Counted from the stretch's first letter, positions 53,417 through 63,480 are shown. The stretch is DNA of 64,000 bases from Kosakonia sp. SMBL-WEM22 (GCF_014490785.1 NZ_CP051488.1:620001-684000), one strand, 5' to 3'. Numbers and translations: made by a program. The notes: generated from the letters alone by a model not told the origin.

Positions 53417-54205
53417 TCAGAAGGTCCAGGTCACGGCAAGAGTGCCGGTTCCCTCATTGCGTTGCGCGACAATCGGGCTGTCGCCCGCGCGATCGCCAAG
53501 CCAGGTGTAGCCCGCGCTCAGCAGCGTTCCCCAGTGTTCGTCGAACTGATGGCTCCAGGTGAGCGAGCTGTTGACGCCGTAAAAACCGCCCGCCCGATCA
53601 TAGGGGCGAAAACCGCTGCGCTGGCTCTGCCGCGCGCTGACGCCATAAAAGGTGTTGATGTAGCGGCTGTCGCCAAACAGGGCAGCGGACTGGAGTGCAA
53701 CGGTATCGCTGGCGCTCTGCACCGGCAGCAGCGTCACCGAGGTTTGATACTGCACGCCCTGGCTGTCGGTCAGCGGCAGCGTCGTTTTGCCTTCAACGGA
53801 GAGCCACGGCGTGATCGACCAGCCGACGGCAAACGCCGTATTCATCGTGGCATCGATTTTCCCCATCCCTTTCAGGTTATCCGCACCGTCGCGCCAGGAG
53901 GAGTTGCGCTCGTCGCGGCCGAGGCCGTAACCGAGCGTATGTTCGAGATAGAGACCGTTATCGCTTTGCAGGTCGTAGCCGATGCCCTTTTGCGAATCAA
54001 TGAAGAGGGCGTTATCGCGCGCCTGAATCAGCGGAACGAATTGCAGGCGCTGCTTGTCTGAACCGCTGTAACGCGGCGCAGACTGTGCGCCGATGCCTAC
54101 AGTAACGCCATTTTGTGCCGATGGATCATCATCGGCGTGCGCCGCAGAGGCGGTGGCTGCCAGCAGGGCGCAGAGGCTATACAACGTACGTTTTATCGTT
54201 ATCAT
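53417..54205 (-). CDS. MipA/OmpV family outer-membrane protein
   Basis: A 262-residue protein with a signal peptide (cleavage after SAAHA) and a beta-barrel-like body. The MipA/OmpV signatures NTFYGVSARQSQRSGFRPYD and SAGYTWLGDRAGDSPIV are present, and the C-terminus is aromatic (TWTF), as expected for outer-membrane insertion. The family links to murein synthesis scaffolding (MipA) or to antibiotic susceptibility; the specific role here is unknown. It is divergent from the two-component genes, which might regulate it. ATG at 54205 is chosen over an in-frame GTG two codons upstream. Confidence 0.85.
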   Translation of the reverse strand: MITIKRTLYSLCALLAATASAAHADDDPSAQNGVTVGIGAQSAPRYSGSDKQRLQFVPLIQARDNALFIDSQKGIGYDLQSDNGLYLEHTLGYGLGRDERNSSWRDGADNLKGMGKIDATMNTAFAVGWSITPWLSVEGKTTLPLTDSQGVQYQTSVTLLPVQSASDTVALQSAALFGDSRYINTFYGVSARQSQRSGFRPYDRAGGFYGVNSSLTWSHQFDEHWGTLLSAGYTWLGDRAGDSPIVAQRNEGTGTLAVTWTF

Positions 54206-54315
54206 CGTCACATCTCGTCGGTGGGAAAGGGTGTGCGCAAGCGCTGAAAGGGAAGATAGTCAGGTCGTATCAATAAACCGTCAGCAAAGTGTTAAGAAAC
54301 GGTCAAGGTGGGGAA

Positions 54316-55011
54316 ATGGTGGCGAAAAGAGTGCTGGTGATTGAGGATGACGCGGATGCGGCGGGGGTGCTGGAGGCCTATCTGCGCCGTGAAAATTATG
54401 AGGTGATGCTGGCGAGCGACGGCCTGGCCGGGCTAGAGCTGGCGCAGCGCTGCAAGCCTGATCTGATCCTGCTTGATGTGATGCTGCCCGGTATGAACGG
54501 CAGCGAAGTGCTGGCGGCGCTGCGGCGCAAAAGCGATGTGCCGGTGATCATGGTCACTGCGCTCGGCGATGCGCCGGATCGCATTGGCGCGCTGCGTTAC
54601 GGCGCGGATGATTATGTGGTGAAGCCCTATCACCCCGGCGAAGTGGTGGCGCGCGTACAGGCGGTACTGCGGCGCACGCAGCGCGCGGAAACTCAGCAGG
54701 AGGTGCTGCGTTGGCACAACCTCGCGGTCGACACCGTCGCCATTAGCGTGACCGTCACGCAAGACGATAACCAGACGCGCGCGCTGGAGCTGACGCCGAC
54801 GGAATTCTCCCTGCTTACGACACTGATGCGCCATCCCACCCGCGCCTTCTCCCGCCAGCATCTGCTGGAGCACTGCCTGCCCGAAAGCGAAGCGCTGGAG
54901 CGCGTAGTCGATACGCACGTCTACAACCTGCGTAAAAAGCTGGAAAACGCCGGCGTCAGTGGCGTGTTAAGCAATGTGCGCGGCGTCGGTTACAGGTTCG
55001 CTCAACCATGA
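54316..55011 (+). CDS. OmpR-family response regulator
   Basis: A 231-residue response regulator. The receiver has the acidic pair E10-D11-D12, phospho-acceptor Asp54 (LILLDVMLPGMNG), Thr in VPVIMVTALGD and Lys in VVKPYHPGE. The C-terminal winged helix has LELTPTEFSLLTTLMRHPTR and VVDTHVYNLRKKLENAG. ATG 54316 follows AAGGTGGGG; the nine upstream codons are excluded. Its stop overlaps the kinase start (ATGA). Probable control of the RND genes downstream. Confidence 0.94.
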   Translation: MVAKRVLVIEDDADAAGVLEAYLRRENYEVMLASDGLAGLELAQRCKPDLILLDVMLPGMNGSEVLAALRRKSDVPVIMVTALGDAPDRIGALRYGADDYVVKPYHPGEVVARVQAVLRRTQRAETQQEVLRWHNLAVDTVAISVTVTQDDNQTRALELTPTEFSLLTTLMRHPTRAFSRQHLLEHCLPESEALERVVDTHVYNLRKKLENAGVSGVLSNVRGVGYRFAQP

Positions 55012-56204
55012 AAAGCGCCGTTCATCAGTCACTCTGGCGCTGGATCTGCGTGCGCATCCTCGCGCTGGCGATTGGCACAGTGATCATCATCGCGCTCTGT
55101 ATGTGGCTGCGCTACGCCGTGCAGAACGTCTGGATCCTGCACGCCATGCCTGCACCGGTGCGCGCCGAGTTTCTGCTGCTGAAAGAGAACCCGGAGATCA
55201 ACCCGACGCGCTTTCATGAAATCGTCGACGCCTGGTGGGGGCTAAGCTACTCCACCCCCTCTATCGCCTCGACGGACTGGATCATGGTCAGCGTGCTGGT
55301 GCTGGTAATGATCCCCTTTATCGTCTTTATGGGGCTGCGCTATGCCCGCCCGCTGACCCTGCAATTTAGCCGCCTGCGCGATGCCGCCGAAGAGGTGACG
55401 CAGGGAACATTTGGCGCACAGGCGGAGCTGGTAAAAGAGGCGCCCGCCGAAATGGTGCGCTTTGCCAGCGACTTTAACGGTATGACCCGCCAGCTGGCGC
55501 GCTATGAGCGTGAACTGCGCGCCTCCCACGTGGCGATGGCTCATGAACTGCGCTCACCGCTTACTGCCGCAATTGGTCGCCTGCAGGGGATGCTGGATGG
55601 CGTGTTTGAGCCAAGCCCAGCGCAGATGTCGATGGTGATGAAGCAATTACAACTGCTGCGCCGCTTAACGGATGAGCTGCACCTGCTCTCGCTGGCCGAC
55701 GCCGGGCAGCTGATGCTCAACTGCCAGCCGCTGCTCGTGGACGATCTTCTACGCGAACGCGCGGCGTGGATGAAACCACAGGCCGACGCCGCCGGGTTCA
55801 CCTTTACACTTACCGCGCCAACGCCCGCGCCGCTGGAGGGCGACGCTTTCCGCTTAGGGCAGGTCTTTACCGTGCTGATGGAGAATGCGGTGCGTTACGG
55901 GCGGCAGGGCGGTCATCTGTTTATCACGCTCACATCGCAGGCGAGCGGCTACCTGATTGATTTCACCGATGACGGCCCCGGCGTGGAGGCGGATTTTCTG
56001 CCGCTAATGTTTGATCGCTTCACGCGGGCCGAGACCTCGCGCGCGCGCCATTCGGGCGGCAGCGGCCTTGGGTTATCCATCGCTCAAGCGATTGTCGATG
56101 CCCATGGCGGCAACATCAGCGCCGCGCTGCCGGAAGCGGGCGGGCTGACGATCACCCTTTACCTTCCCCACGCGGTTGAGGCACAAGAAAAGTTGCAGCC
56201 TTGA
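55008..56204 (+). CDS. Sensor histidine kinase
   Basis: A 398-residue kinase: membrane helix 1 at about 14-36, a periplasmic loop of ~50 residues, membrane helix 2 at about 91-110, then HAMP. The phospho-acceptor is His179 in AHELRSPLTAAIGRLQGML. The ATPase domain has MENAVRYGRQG (N box), FTDDGPGVEAD (G1), FDRFTRAE (F) and SGGSGLGLSIAQAIVDAHGG (G2). The small sensor loop, without cysteines, gives no clue to the signal. Coupled to the response regulator by a 4-base overlap. Confidence 0.94.
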   Translation: MKSAVHQSLWRWICVRILALAIGTVIIIALCMWLRYAVQNVWILHAMPAPVRAEFLLLKENPEINPTRFHEIVDAWWGLSYSTPSIASTDWIMVSVLVLVMIPFIVFMGLRYARPLTLQFSRLRDAAEEVTQGTFGAQAELVKEAPAEMVRFASDFNGMTRQLARYERELRASHVAMAHELRSPLTAAIGRLQGMLDGVFEPSPAQMSMVMKQLQLLRRLTDELHLLSLADAGQLMLNCQPLLVDDLLRERAAWMKPQADAAGFTFTLTAPTPAPLEGDAFRLGQVFTVLMENAVRYGRQGGHLFITLTSQASGYLIDFTDDGPGVEADFLPLMFDRFTRAETSRARHSGGSGLGLSIAQAIVDAHGGNISAALPEAGGLTITLYLPHAVEAQEKLQP

Positions 56205-56282
56205 TAAAACCTTGACGAAACGTGGGCTGAATCTCGACGCGTCACGCCTGTAATAGCGCCATTACCGATCCGGAGTGGCGCT

Positions 56283-57401
56283 ATGTCAGAACAGTTTATC
56301 CCTTACGCACGCCCGCTCGCGCACAGGCTTTTGCACGCTGTCCGCGGGCTTCCTCTGCTGCTATTGCTGGCGCTGGCAGCGACCGGCTGTGGCGAGAAAA
56401 AAACCGACAAACCGGCACCGCCGCGTCCGGTGCGTTACCTGGTCGTCGCTAACAGTGCGGCAAACCCGCAAACGGTGCGTACCGGCGAGATCCGCGCCCA
56501 TGATGAGACCACGCTGGCCTTTCGCCTGGATGGCCGCATGATTTCCCGTGAGGTGGATATTGGCGCGCGGGTGCATGCCGGGCAGGTGCTGGCCTCCCTT
56601 GAGAGCGAAACCGGTAAAAACCAGCTCGCCAGCGCCCGCGCCGATGTGGAGAGCGCCCGCGCGGCTGAGCAGGTGGCGGCGCTGAATCTGAAACGGATGC
56701 AGGCGTTAATGCCCTCCGGGGCGATTGCCCGCACGCAGCTCGACAGCGCCCGCGCCGACTGGCAATCAGCGGTAGCAAAACTGAAAAGCAGCACTGCGGC
56801 ACTACGCAACGCCGAGCAGAATCTGAGCTGGACGCAGCTGGTCGCCCCGGCAGACGGCATCATCACGCGCGTGAATGCCTCTGCCGGGCAGGTGGTCAGC
56901 GCCGGGCAGGCGGTATTTACCCTCGCCACCAGCGAGGCGCGCGACGTGGTGTTTGCGGTTGCCGACCCGCGCCAGCTGGCATCAAACGCAACGTTCACCG
57001 TTGCGCTGCTGGCGGATCCGTCGGTGAAGGCGAGCGGCAGCCTGCGCGATATTAGCCCGCAGGCCGATCCGCAGACGCGCACCTGGCAGGTGCGGCTGGC
57101 GCTGGCAAACTCGCCCGCGGCGATGGCGCTCGGTGCCAGCGCCACCATTGCGCTGCCGGAATCAGCATCCGCAGGCTTCGCGGTACCTGCATCGGCATTA
57201 AGCCGCCTTGGTCAACACCCGGCGCTGTTTGTGATTGATGAGAAAAACCGGGCGCAGCCGCGCGCGGTGACGCTGGGCGGCTACAGCGCCTCATCGGTGT
57301 TTATCCGTTCCGGCCTGCGTCCCGGTGACAGAGTCATTACTGCGGGCGTCAGCAAATTGCGCGCCGGTGAGCAGGTGATCGCCGGGGAGTTGCAGCCATG
57401 A
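56283..57401 (+). CDS. RND efflux periplasmic adaptor (lipoprotein)
   Basis: A 372-residue membrane fusion protein. The lipobox LAATGC gives Cys36; the ~20-residue extension before the hydrophobic core is unusual. The lipoyl halves are RLDGRMISREVDIGARVHAG and SWTQLVAPADGIITRVNASA around a helical hairpin (~residues 115-175), followed by the beta-barrel (AVADPRQLASNATFTVALLA). It links the inner-membrane pump to an outer-membrane channel. The permease start overlaps its stop (ATGA). Confidence 0.93.
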   Translation: MSEQFIPYARPLAHRLLHAVRGLPLLLLLALAATGCGEKKTDKPAPPRPVRYLVVANSAANPQTVRTGEIRAHDETTLAFRLDGRMISREVDIGARVHAGQVLASLESETGKNQLASARADVESARAAEQVAALNLKRMQALMPSGAIARTQLDSARADWQSAVAKLKSSTAALRNAEQNLSWTQLVAPADGIITRVNASAGQVVSAGQAVFTLATSEARDVVFAVADPRQLASNATFTVALLADPSVKASGSLRDISPQADPQTRTWQVRLALANSPAAMALGASATIALPESASAGFAVPASALSRLGQHPALFVIDEKNRAQPRAVTLGGYSASSVFIRSGLRPGDRVITAGVSKLRAGEQVIAGELQP

Positions 57402-60400
57402 AACCCTCGCGCTTTAACCTCTCGGCCTGGGCGCTGGAACATCAGCAGCTGGTCACCTTTTTTATGCTGCTGGTGATAGTGATGGGCGTGCTCTGCTATC
57501 AGCAGCTGCCGCGTAATGAAGATCCGGCGTTCACCATCAAAACGGCGGTCGTCACCGCTCAGTGGCCGGGTGCCAGCGTTGAAGAGACAACACAACTGGT
57601 CACCGATGTGCTGGAGAAGAAGTTACAGGAGGTTCCGCACCTTGATTTTATTGAGAGTGAAACCCGCGCTGGCAGCACGATTATCAACGTCAACCTGCGC
57701 GATGACACGCCGCCGAAAGCAGTGCCCGGCATCTGGTACCAGGTGCGGAAAAAGATGCAGGATAGCGCCGCCGATCTGCCGCAGGGCGCGCAGGGGCCGC
57801 AGGTCAATGATGAGTTTGATGACACCTTCGGCACCATCTATGGCTTTACCGCCGACGGCTACTCGCCGCGTGAGCTGCGCGATCGGCTGGAGACCATCCG
57901 CCGCAGCCTGATGTCGCTGAACGACATCGGCAAGATAAGCCTGATAGGCGATCAGCAGGAGCAGATAGTTATCGCCTTCTCCCCGCGTCAGCTGGCGGGA
58001 ATGGGGCTGGATGTTGAGCAGATCAGCGCAGCGCTGAAGGCGCAAAACGCCATCGCGCCTGCCGGTACCATCCGCACCGGCGAAGATAACGTGGCGCTGC
58101 GCGTCAGCGGCGCGTTAAGCAGCGAAGCGAGCCTGCGGGCGGTGACGCTACATATCAACGATCGCTATATTCCGCTCACCGATATTGCCACCGTCACCCG
58201 CCAGGCCGCAGAGCCGCCCGCGCCGCAGTTTCGCGTCAACGGACAACCGGCGCTGGGGCTGGCGATCTCGATGGCTTCGACCGGGAATATGCTGCACTTT
58301 GGCAAGGCGCTGGATGCGCGCATGGCGCAGATCCAGGCCCAGCTGCCGCACGGCATTGAGATGGTGAAAGTGGCCGATCAGTCGCAGGTGGTAAGCGGGG
58401 CGGTGAGCGGTTTTGTCCGCGTGCTGGTAGAAGCGGTGGTGATTGTACTCGCTGTCTCCTTTGTCTCGCTGGGCCTGCGCGCGGGCCTGGTGGTGGCTGC
58501 CGCCATTCCGCTGGTGCTGGCGATGACCTTTGCCGGGATGATGCTCGCCGGGATCGGCCTGCAACGCATCTCCCTCGGTGCGCTGATTATCGCGCTCGGT
58601 CTGCTGGTGGATGACGCCATGATCACCGTTGAAACCATGGTCGCGCGCCTCGAAGCGGGGGAGTCGCGCAGGCAGGCCGCCACTTATGCCTTCAAAACCA
58701 CCGCCTTTCCGATGCTTACCGGTACGCTGGTGATGATCGCCGGGTTTATTCCCGTCGGCTTCGCCGCCTCCAGCGCCGGGGAGTACTGCTACTCGCTATT
58801 TGCCGTGGTGCTCATCGCGCTGCTCTGCTCGTGGGTAGTGGCGATCCTCTTCTCCCCGCTCACCGGCACCTGGCTGCTGCCCGCGCGCATCGATAAGCAC
58901 GGCGATCGCGTGGGCAGGCTGAAGCGCGGTTATCAGGCACTGCTACGCCTCGCGCTGCGCTGGCGGCTGACCACGCTGGCACTCGCGCTGCTGGCGCTGG
59001 GTTTGTCGCTGGTCGGCACCACCTATTTGCAGGGGGAGTTTTTCCCTGCCTCCGATCGCCCGGAGCTGCTGGTCACTCTTTCGCTGCCCGCTAACGCCTC
59101 GCAGACCGAGACGCAGAAACAGGTGGAGCGCCTGGAGCGGGCGCTGACCGGTAATGAGGATCTCGATCGCTACAGCAGCTACGTCGGCTCCGGCGCGGTG
59201 CGTTTTTATCTGCCGATGGATGTTTTGCAGGACAACGAAAACACCGCGCAACTGGTGGTGGTGGCAAAAGATCTCGCCGCCCGCGACCGGCTGCGTCAAC
59301 AGCTGGAGACCCTGCTGGCAAACCACTTCAGTGCCATTACCTCACGCGTGTCGCCGCTGGAGCTGGGGCCGCCGGTGGGCTGGCCGGTGCGCTACCGCGT
59401 GAGCGGGCCGGATTACGCAAAAGTGCAGACGCTGGCGCATCAGCTGGCGGCGCAGATTGGCGGCTCGCCGCTGACGCGGGAAGTGAACCTGACCGCCGGG
59501 GAGCCGGAGCGGATGATCCGCTTACAGGTTAATCAGACCGCCGCGCGCGCGGCGGGCGTCTCCTCGGAAAGCATTGCCCAGATGCTTAATACCGTCTGGT
59601 CCGGCGCGACGCTGACCACGGTGCGGGATAACGACCGGCTGGTGGATGTGGTGCTGCGCGGCAACGATCGCGAGCGGCTCGATATTGGTACGCTCGCCAC
59701 GTTGATGCTACCGACTTCTAACGGCACAAAAATTCCGCTCAGCGAAGTGGCGACGCCGGAGTGGGGGCTGGACGATCCGGTGATCTGGCGTCATCAGCGG
59801 CTGCCCTTTATCACCGTGCAGACAGATCTCGCGCCGGGCCTGCGCGCGGAAGCGGTATCGTCCGGTCTGCGCCCGACGGTGGATAAACTGCGCGCCCAGC
59901 TGCCTGCCGGGTATCGCATTGAGGAGGGCGGCACCGTTGCCGAGTCGGATAAGGGCAACGGCTCGGTCTATGCCGTGCTGCCGGTGACGCTGATTATTAT
60001 GCTGCTGCTGTTGATGGTTCAGCTTCAGCGCTTCTCGCGCATGCTGCTGGCCGTCACCATGGCGCCGTTTGGCCTGCCGGGGATTGTGCTGGCGATGCTG
60101 CCGACCGGCACGCCAATGGGGTTTGTCGCGCTGCTGGGGGTGATTGCGCTGGCGGGGATGATCATCCGTAACGCGGTGATCCTGATTAGCGAAGTGGACA
60201 GCAATCTGCAACTTGGGATGCAACCTGATGAGGCGATTATCGCCGCGTCGGAGCACCGCGCGCGGCCAATTATGCTCACCGCCTGCGCGGCGATCCTCGG
60301 CATGATCCCCATCTCCCATCAGGTGTTCTGGGGGCCGATGGCTTACGCCATTATCGGCGGGCTGCTGGTGGCAACGCTGGTGACGCTGACGGTGTTACCC

Positions 60401-60472
60401 GCCGCCTTCAGCCTGGTGCTGCAACTGAGCGCCCGCTTAGCCCCTGCGCATCGGGCGGCAGATAAAGATTAA
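57398..60472 (+). CDS. RND efflux permease (HAE1/AcrB-like)
   Basis: A 1024-residue pump with two repeats of six membrane segments and large periplasmic loops. Typical pieces: NEDPAFTIKTAVVTAQWPGA, LGLLVDDAMITVETMVARLE with the paired Asp residues of proton relay (VDDAMI), ISLGALIIALG, and IRNAVILISEVDSNLQLGMQ. The second-half lysine and threonine are in the expected positions (not verified). It is most like the efflux pumps encoded without their own outer-membrane channel, so it probably borrows TolC. Its 3' end overlaps that of the convergent MFS gene by 36 bases. Confidence 0.94.
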   Translation: MKPSRFNLSAWALEHQQLVTFFMLLVIVMGVLCYQQLPRNEDPAFTIKTAVVTAQWPGASVEETTQLVTDVLEKKLQEVPHLDFIESETRAGSTIINVNLRDDTPPKAVPGIWYQVRKKMQDSAADLPQGAQGPQVNDEFDDTFGTIYGFTADGYSPRELRDRLETIRRSLMSLNDIGKISLIGDQQEQIVIAFSPRQLAGMGLDVEQISAALKAQNAIAPAGTIRTGEDNVALRVSGALSSEASLRAVTLHINDRYIPLTDIATVTRQAAEPPAPQFRVNGQPALGLAISMASTGNMLHFGKALDARMAQIQAQLPHGIEMVKVADQSQVVSGAVSGFVRVLVEAVVIVLAVSFVSLGLRAGLVVAAAIPLVLAMTFAGMMLAGIGLQRISLGALIIALGLLVDDAMITVETMVARLEAGESRRQAATYAFKTTAFPMLTGTLVMIAGFIPVGFAASSAGEYCYSLFAVVLIALLCSWVVAILFSPLTGTWLLPARIDKHGDRVGRLKRGYQALLRLALRWRLTTLALALLALGLSLVGTTYLQGEFFPASDRPELLVTLSLPANASQTETQKQVERLERALTGNEDLDRYSSYVGSGAVRFYLPMDVLQDNENTAQLVVVAKDLAARDRLRQQLETLLANHFSAITSRVSPLELGPPVGWPVRYRVSGPDYAKVQTLAHQLAAQIGGSPLTREVNLTAGEPERMIRLQVNQTAARAAGVSSESIAQMLNTVWSGATLTTVRDNDRLVDVVLRGNDRERLDIGTLATLMLPTSNGTKIPLSEVATPEWGLDDPVIWRHQRLPFITVQTDLAPGLRAEAVSSGLRPTVDKLRAQLPAGYRIEEGGTVAESDKGNGSVYAVLPVTLIIMLLLLMVQLQRFSRMLLAVTMAPFGLPGIVLAMLPTGTPMGFVALLGVIALAGMIIRNAVILISEVDSNLQLGMQPDEAIIAASEHRARPIMLTACAAILGMIPISHQVFWGPMAYAIIGGLLVATLVTLTVLPAAFSLVLQLSARLAPAHRAADKD

Positions 60473-61669
60473 GGCCACCGCGCTACAGAGCGGGAAAATC
60501 GCCAGCTGCAACCAGGGGTAGATCGCTTCTACCGAGGGGGTTAACGCCCGGTCGAGCTGGCTGCCAAACAGCAGGTTGCCCGCCAGCACGGCAAAACCGC
60601 CCGCCGTCGCCAGCGCGCCATAGTGCGCGCCGAGCGTGGCGTCGTCGGCGAACCACGGCACCATATCTTTCGCCGCAGGCACCAGCAGCATCTGCCCGAG
60701 GGTTAATAACGAGACGAAGCTGATGGCGGGCAGCAGCCGCATCCAGCCCGCAGGCGGCGTGCTGGCGGCAAACAGCGCGACGCTGGCAAAACTTGCGGAG
60801 ATGAGCAAAAAGCCGACCGGCAGCATGCGCGCGGCACCGATGCGGCGCGTTAAGCGGGCGAGGGGCAGTTGCAGGGTGATAATCAGCACCGAGGCCAGCA
60901 TAAAGAGCGGCCCGAGATCTTTCTCGCTGCCGCCCGCGCGCTGGATCTCAACCGGCAGCGCCAGGTAGAGCTGGTTGTAGCTCAGTAACCAGGAGCTGTA
61001 GGCGATGATAAAGGCGACAAAGCGCGGCTGGCGAAAGGTGGTCCACCACGGCGTGACTGCCAGCGTCTGGCGTTTTGGCGGTGCGGGCGGCAGGCAGAAG
61101 AAGAGCACAATCAGCGCCACGACAAACACGCCCGCGCCGGCGAGTGCCACCTGGCGAAAGCCGAGGCCGGTCATCAGCGCGCCCGCTACCGGGCCGAGCA
61201 CCGCGCCAAGCTCGCCGCAGACGGCAAAAAGCGCAAACCACTCGGCGCGGCTGCGCTTGCCCCGGCTCTCGCTCTGGGCACCGGCACGCGCCAGTAGCGC
61301 TTCAATTGAAGGAGAGAAGAGCGCGCCGCCGATCCCGGTCAGGCAGGCTCCGACAATAATCGGCCCCAGTGAGTGACCAAAGGCCAGCATCAGATAGCCC
61401 GCGACGCGGATAATGCACCCGCAGAGGATAATCACGCGCGCGCCGAAGCGGTCTGATAACGCACCGCCGATAAAGAACATCCCCTGCTGCGAGAAGGTGC
61501 GCAGCCCGAGCACCAGGCCGATCAGCCCGCCGGAGAGCAGTAAATCATCGCGCAGGAAGATCGCCAGGAAGGGCACCACGGCGTAGAAGCCGATATTAAA
61601 AACAAACTGGCTACCGAGTAAAACAGGCGGCCAGAGCTGTTTCGCTGGCCGCAGGTGGGGAAAAGACAT
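60437..61669 (-). CDS. MFS transporter, probable exporter
   Basis: A 410-residue twelve-segment transporter. The loop 2-3 motif reads GGALSDRFGARVIILCG, close to the MFS signature GxLxDRxGRR. Segment VCGELGAVLGPVAGALMTGL is like the antiporter motif C (GxxxGPxxGG). It resembles multidrug/siderophore exporters such as MdtH and EntS. It stands 15 bases after the ABC ATPase gene on the same strand, suggesting it exports the siderophore or metallophore that the ABC system brings back. That pairing is inference. Confidence 0.86.
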   Translation of the reverse strand: MSFPHLRPAKQLWPPVLLGSQFVFNIGFYAVVPFLAIFLRDDLLLSGGLIGLVLGLRTFSQQGMFFIGGALSDRFGARVIILCGCIIRVAGYLMLAFGHSLGPIIVGACLTGIGGALFSPSIEALLARAGAQSESRGKRSRAEWFALFAVCGELGAVLGPVAGALMTGLGFRQVALAGAGVFVVALIVLFFCLPPAPPKRQTLAVTPWWTTFRQPRFVAFIIAYSSWLLSYNQLYLALPVEIQRAGGSEKDLGPLFMLASVLIITLQLPLARLTRRIGAARMLPVGFLLISASFASVALFAASTPPAGWMRLLPAISFVSLLTLGQMLLVPAAKDMVPWFADDATLGAHYGALATAGGFAVLAGNLLFGSQLDRALTPSVEAIYPWLQLAIFPLCSAVALIFICRPMRRG

Positions 61670-61684
61670 GCGGGAATCCTGACG

Positions 61685-62446
61685 TCAGGCGATAAAGTGA
61701 ATGTGGTTTTTACCATGACAGGGGGATGGCGTGATTTTCGCCTTCACGCGAAACACCTCCCACAGCAGATCTTCGGTAAGGATCGCCTGCGGCGTACCGC
61801 TCGCTACCACGGCGCCGTGTTGCATCACGATCAGGCTGTCGCAAAACATCAGCGCATGGTTGAGATCGTGAATGGCGACGATGCTGGTCACTGGTAACTC
61901 ACTGATAAGCTTCATCAGCTGGAGCTGGTGGTGAATGTCGAGGTGGTTGGTCGGCTCGTCGAGCAGGATCTCTGACGGCATCTGCGCCAGCGCGCGGGCA
62001 ATATGGACGCGCTGCCGCTCGCCGCCCGACAGCGTCAGCCAGCCCTGCTGGCTCTTCTCCAGCATGTCGACGCGTGCCAGCGCCGCGGAGATGGTCTCAT
62101 CATCCTCCGTGCTCCAGCTGGAGAAGGGGGAGTGGTGCGGAATACGCCCCAGTTTCACCACGTCGCGCACGCGCATATTGGCATCGGTCATGCCGTGCTG
62201 TTCAACGAACGCTACCCGGCGGGCAAGCTGCTTTTTAGGCAGCCGGTGAAGGTTCTGCCCGTCGAGCAATACGCGTCCTTTATGCGGGCGGCGCAGGCCC
62301 GCCAGCACGCGCAGCAGGGAGGATTTTCCCGAGCCATTCGGCCCCAGCAGGCCCACCGTTTCGCCACGCGCAACCGTCAGTGAGACATCGTTGACGATCA
62401 CTTTTTTACCCACCTTCCAGGTGATGTTTTCAGCGGCGATGCTCAT
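61685..62446 (-). CDS. Siderophore/heme-type ABC transporter ATP-binding protein
   Basis: A 253-residue ATPase of the FecE/FepC/HmuV family: Walker A LLGPNGSGKSSLL (35-42 core), Q-loop VAFVEQHG, signature LSGGERQRVHIARAL, Walker B EILLDEPTNHLD and switch AIHDLNHAL. The start (MSIAAENITWKVGKKV) overlaps the permease stop by one base (TAATG). The upstream 50 codons of the open frame are outside the family. Confidence 0.94.
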   Translation of the reverse strand: MSIAAENITWKVGKKVIVNDVSLTVARGETVGLLGPNGSGKSSLLRVLAGLRRPHKGRVLLDGQNLHRLPKKQLARRVAFVEQHGMTDANMRVRDVVKLGRIPHHSPFSSWSTEDDETISAALARVDMLEKSQQGWLTLSGGERQRVHIARALAQMPSEILLDEPTNHLDIHHQLQLMKLISELPVTSIVAIHDLNHALMFCDSLIVMQHGAVVASGTPQAILTEDLLWEVFRVKAKITPSPCHGKNHIHFIA

Positions 62447-63480
62447 TAGCGATTCCTTGAACGGTAAATAATAAAGGCGAAGAACGGCACGCCGACCAGC
62501 GCGGTGACAACGCCTACCGGCAGGCTCTGCGGGGCGATCAGCATGCGTGAGGCGATATCCGCCAGCACCATTAAAATCGCGCCCGCCAGCGCACAAGCCA
62601 CCAGCAGCGTGCGGTGCAGCGGCCCAAAGAAGAAGCGCATCATATGCGGCACCACCAGCCCGACAAAACCGATGGAGCCAGCCATACTAACAATCGTGGC
62701 GGTGATGAGCGCCGTGGTGGTAAACAGCGCGAGACGCACCCACGGCACGGCGATGCCTAACGAGGCCGCCGCATCATCGCCGAAGGTGAAGGCATCCAGC
62801 GCCCGCGAGTAGTAGAGGCAGATCGCCAGACCAATCAGCACCACAATCAGTACCAACTGGAACTCCGGCCAGCGCACGCCGCTAAAGCTGCCCAGTAGCC
62901 AGAACATCACGTCACGCGCCTGCTGGGCGCTGGCGGAGGTGCTGATGGTATAGGCCGTAACGGCGTTGAAGAGCTGCGAAGCGGCGACCCCGGCTAAGAT
63001 GGTGCGCTCGTTGCCGCCGCGCGCGCCGTTGGTCAGAAATGCCACGAAGGCAAAGGCGGCGAAGGCACCGGCAAAGGCACCCGCCGAGAGCGACACGGCA
63101 CCTGCGCCGAGCCCCAGCACCACCACGGAGACCGCACCGGTCGATGCGCCCGCCGAGACGCCGAGCACATACGGCTCGGCCAGGGCGTTTTTTAGCAGGC
63201 TTTGCAGCACCGCGCCGCAAATCGCCAGCCCTGCGCCACAACAGGCGGCGACCAGCGAGCGGCTAAGGCGGAAATCCCAGATCACGCTCTCATAGATGCG
63301 ATTTAGCGGCTCGGCGGTGAGCCCAAGTTTATTGCCAATCGCATAAAAAACGCTGGGTAACGGGATCGCCAGCTCGCCGACGCTGGCTCCGACCGCAATC
63401 ACCACCACCAGCAGCACAATCGCCAACAGCGCGGCACTACTTAACAACCACCTCTGCCGCGTCGGGTGCAACGCTGCCAT
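62446..63480 (-). CDS. FecCD-family ABC permease
   Basis: A 344-residue iron-siderophore or B12-type permease with about ten membrane segments. FecCD hallmarks: DFRLSRSLVAACCGAGLAIC, GAVLQSLLKNALAEPYVLGV, SAGASTGAV and GFVGLVVPHMMRFFFGPLHR. The ATG at 63480 overlaps the binding-protein stop by one base (TGATG). The open frame extends one codon upstream (TTG), not used. Confidence 0.94.
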   Translation of the reverse strand: MAALHPTRQRWLLSSAALLAIVLLVVVIAVGASVGELAIPLPSVFYAIGNKLGLTAEPLNRIYESVIWDFRLSRSLVAACCGAGLAICGAVLQSLLKNALAEPYVLGVSAGASTGAVSVVVLGLGAGAVSLSAGAFAGAFAAFAFVAFLTNGARGGNERTILAGVAASQLFNAVTAYTISTSASAQQARDVMFWLLGSFSGVRWPEFQLVLIVVLIGLAICLYYSRALDAFTFGDDAAASLGIAVPWVRLALFTTTALITATIVSMAGSIGFVGLVVPHMMRFFFGPLHRTLLVACALAGAILMVLADIASRMLIAPQSLPVGVVTALVGVPFFAFIIYRSRNR

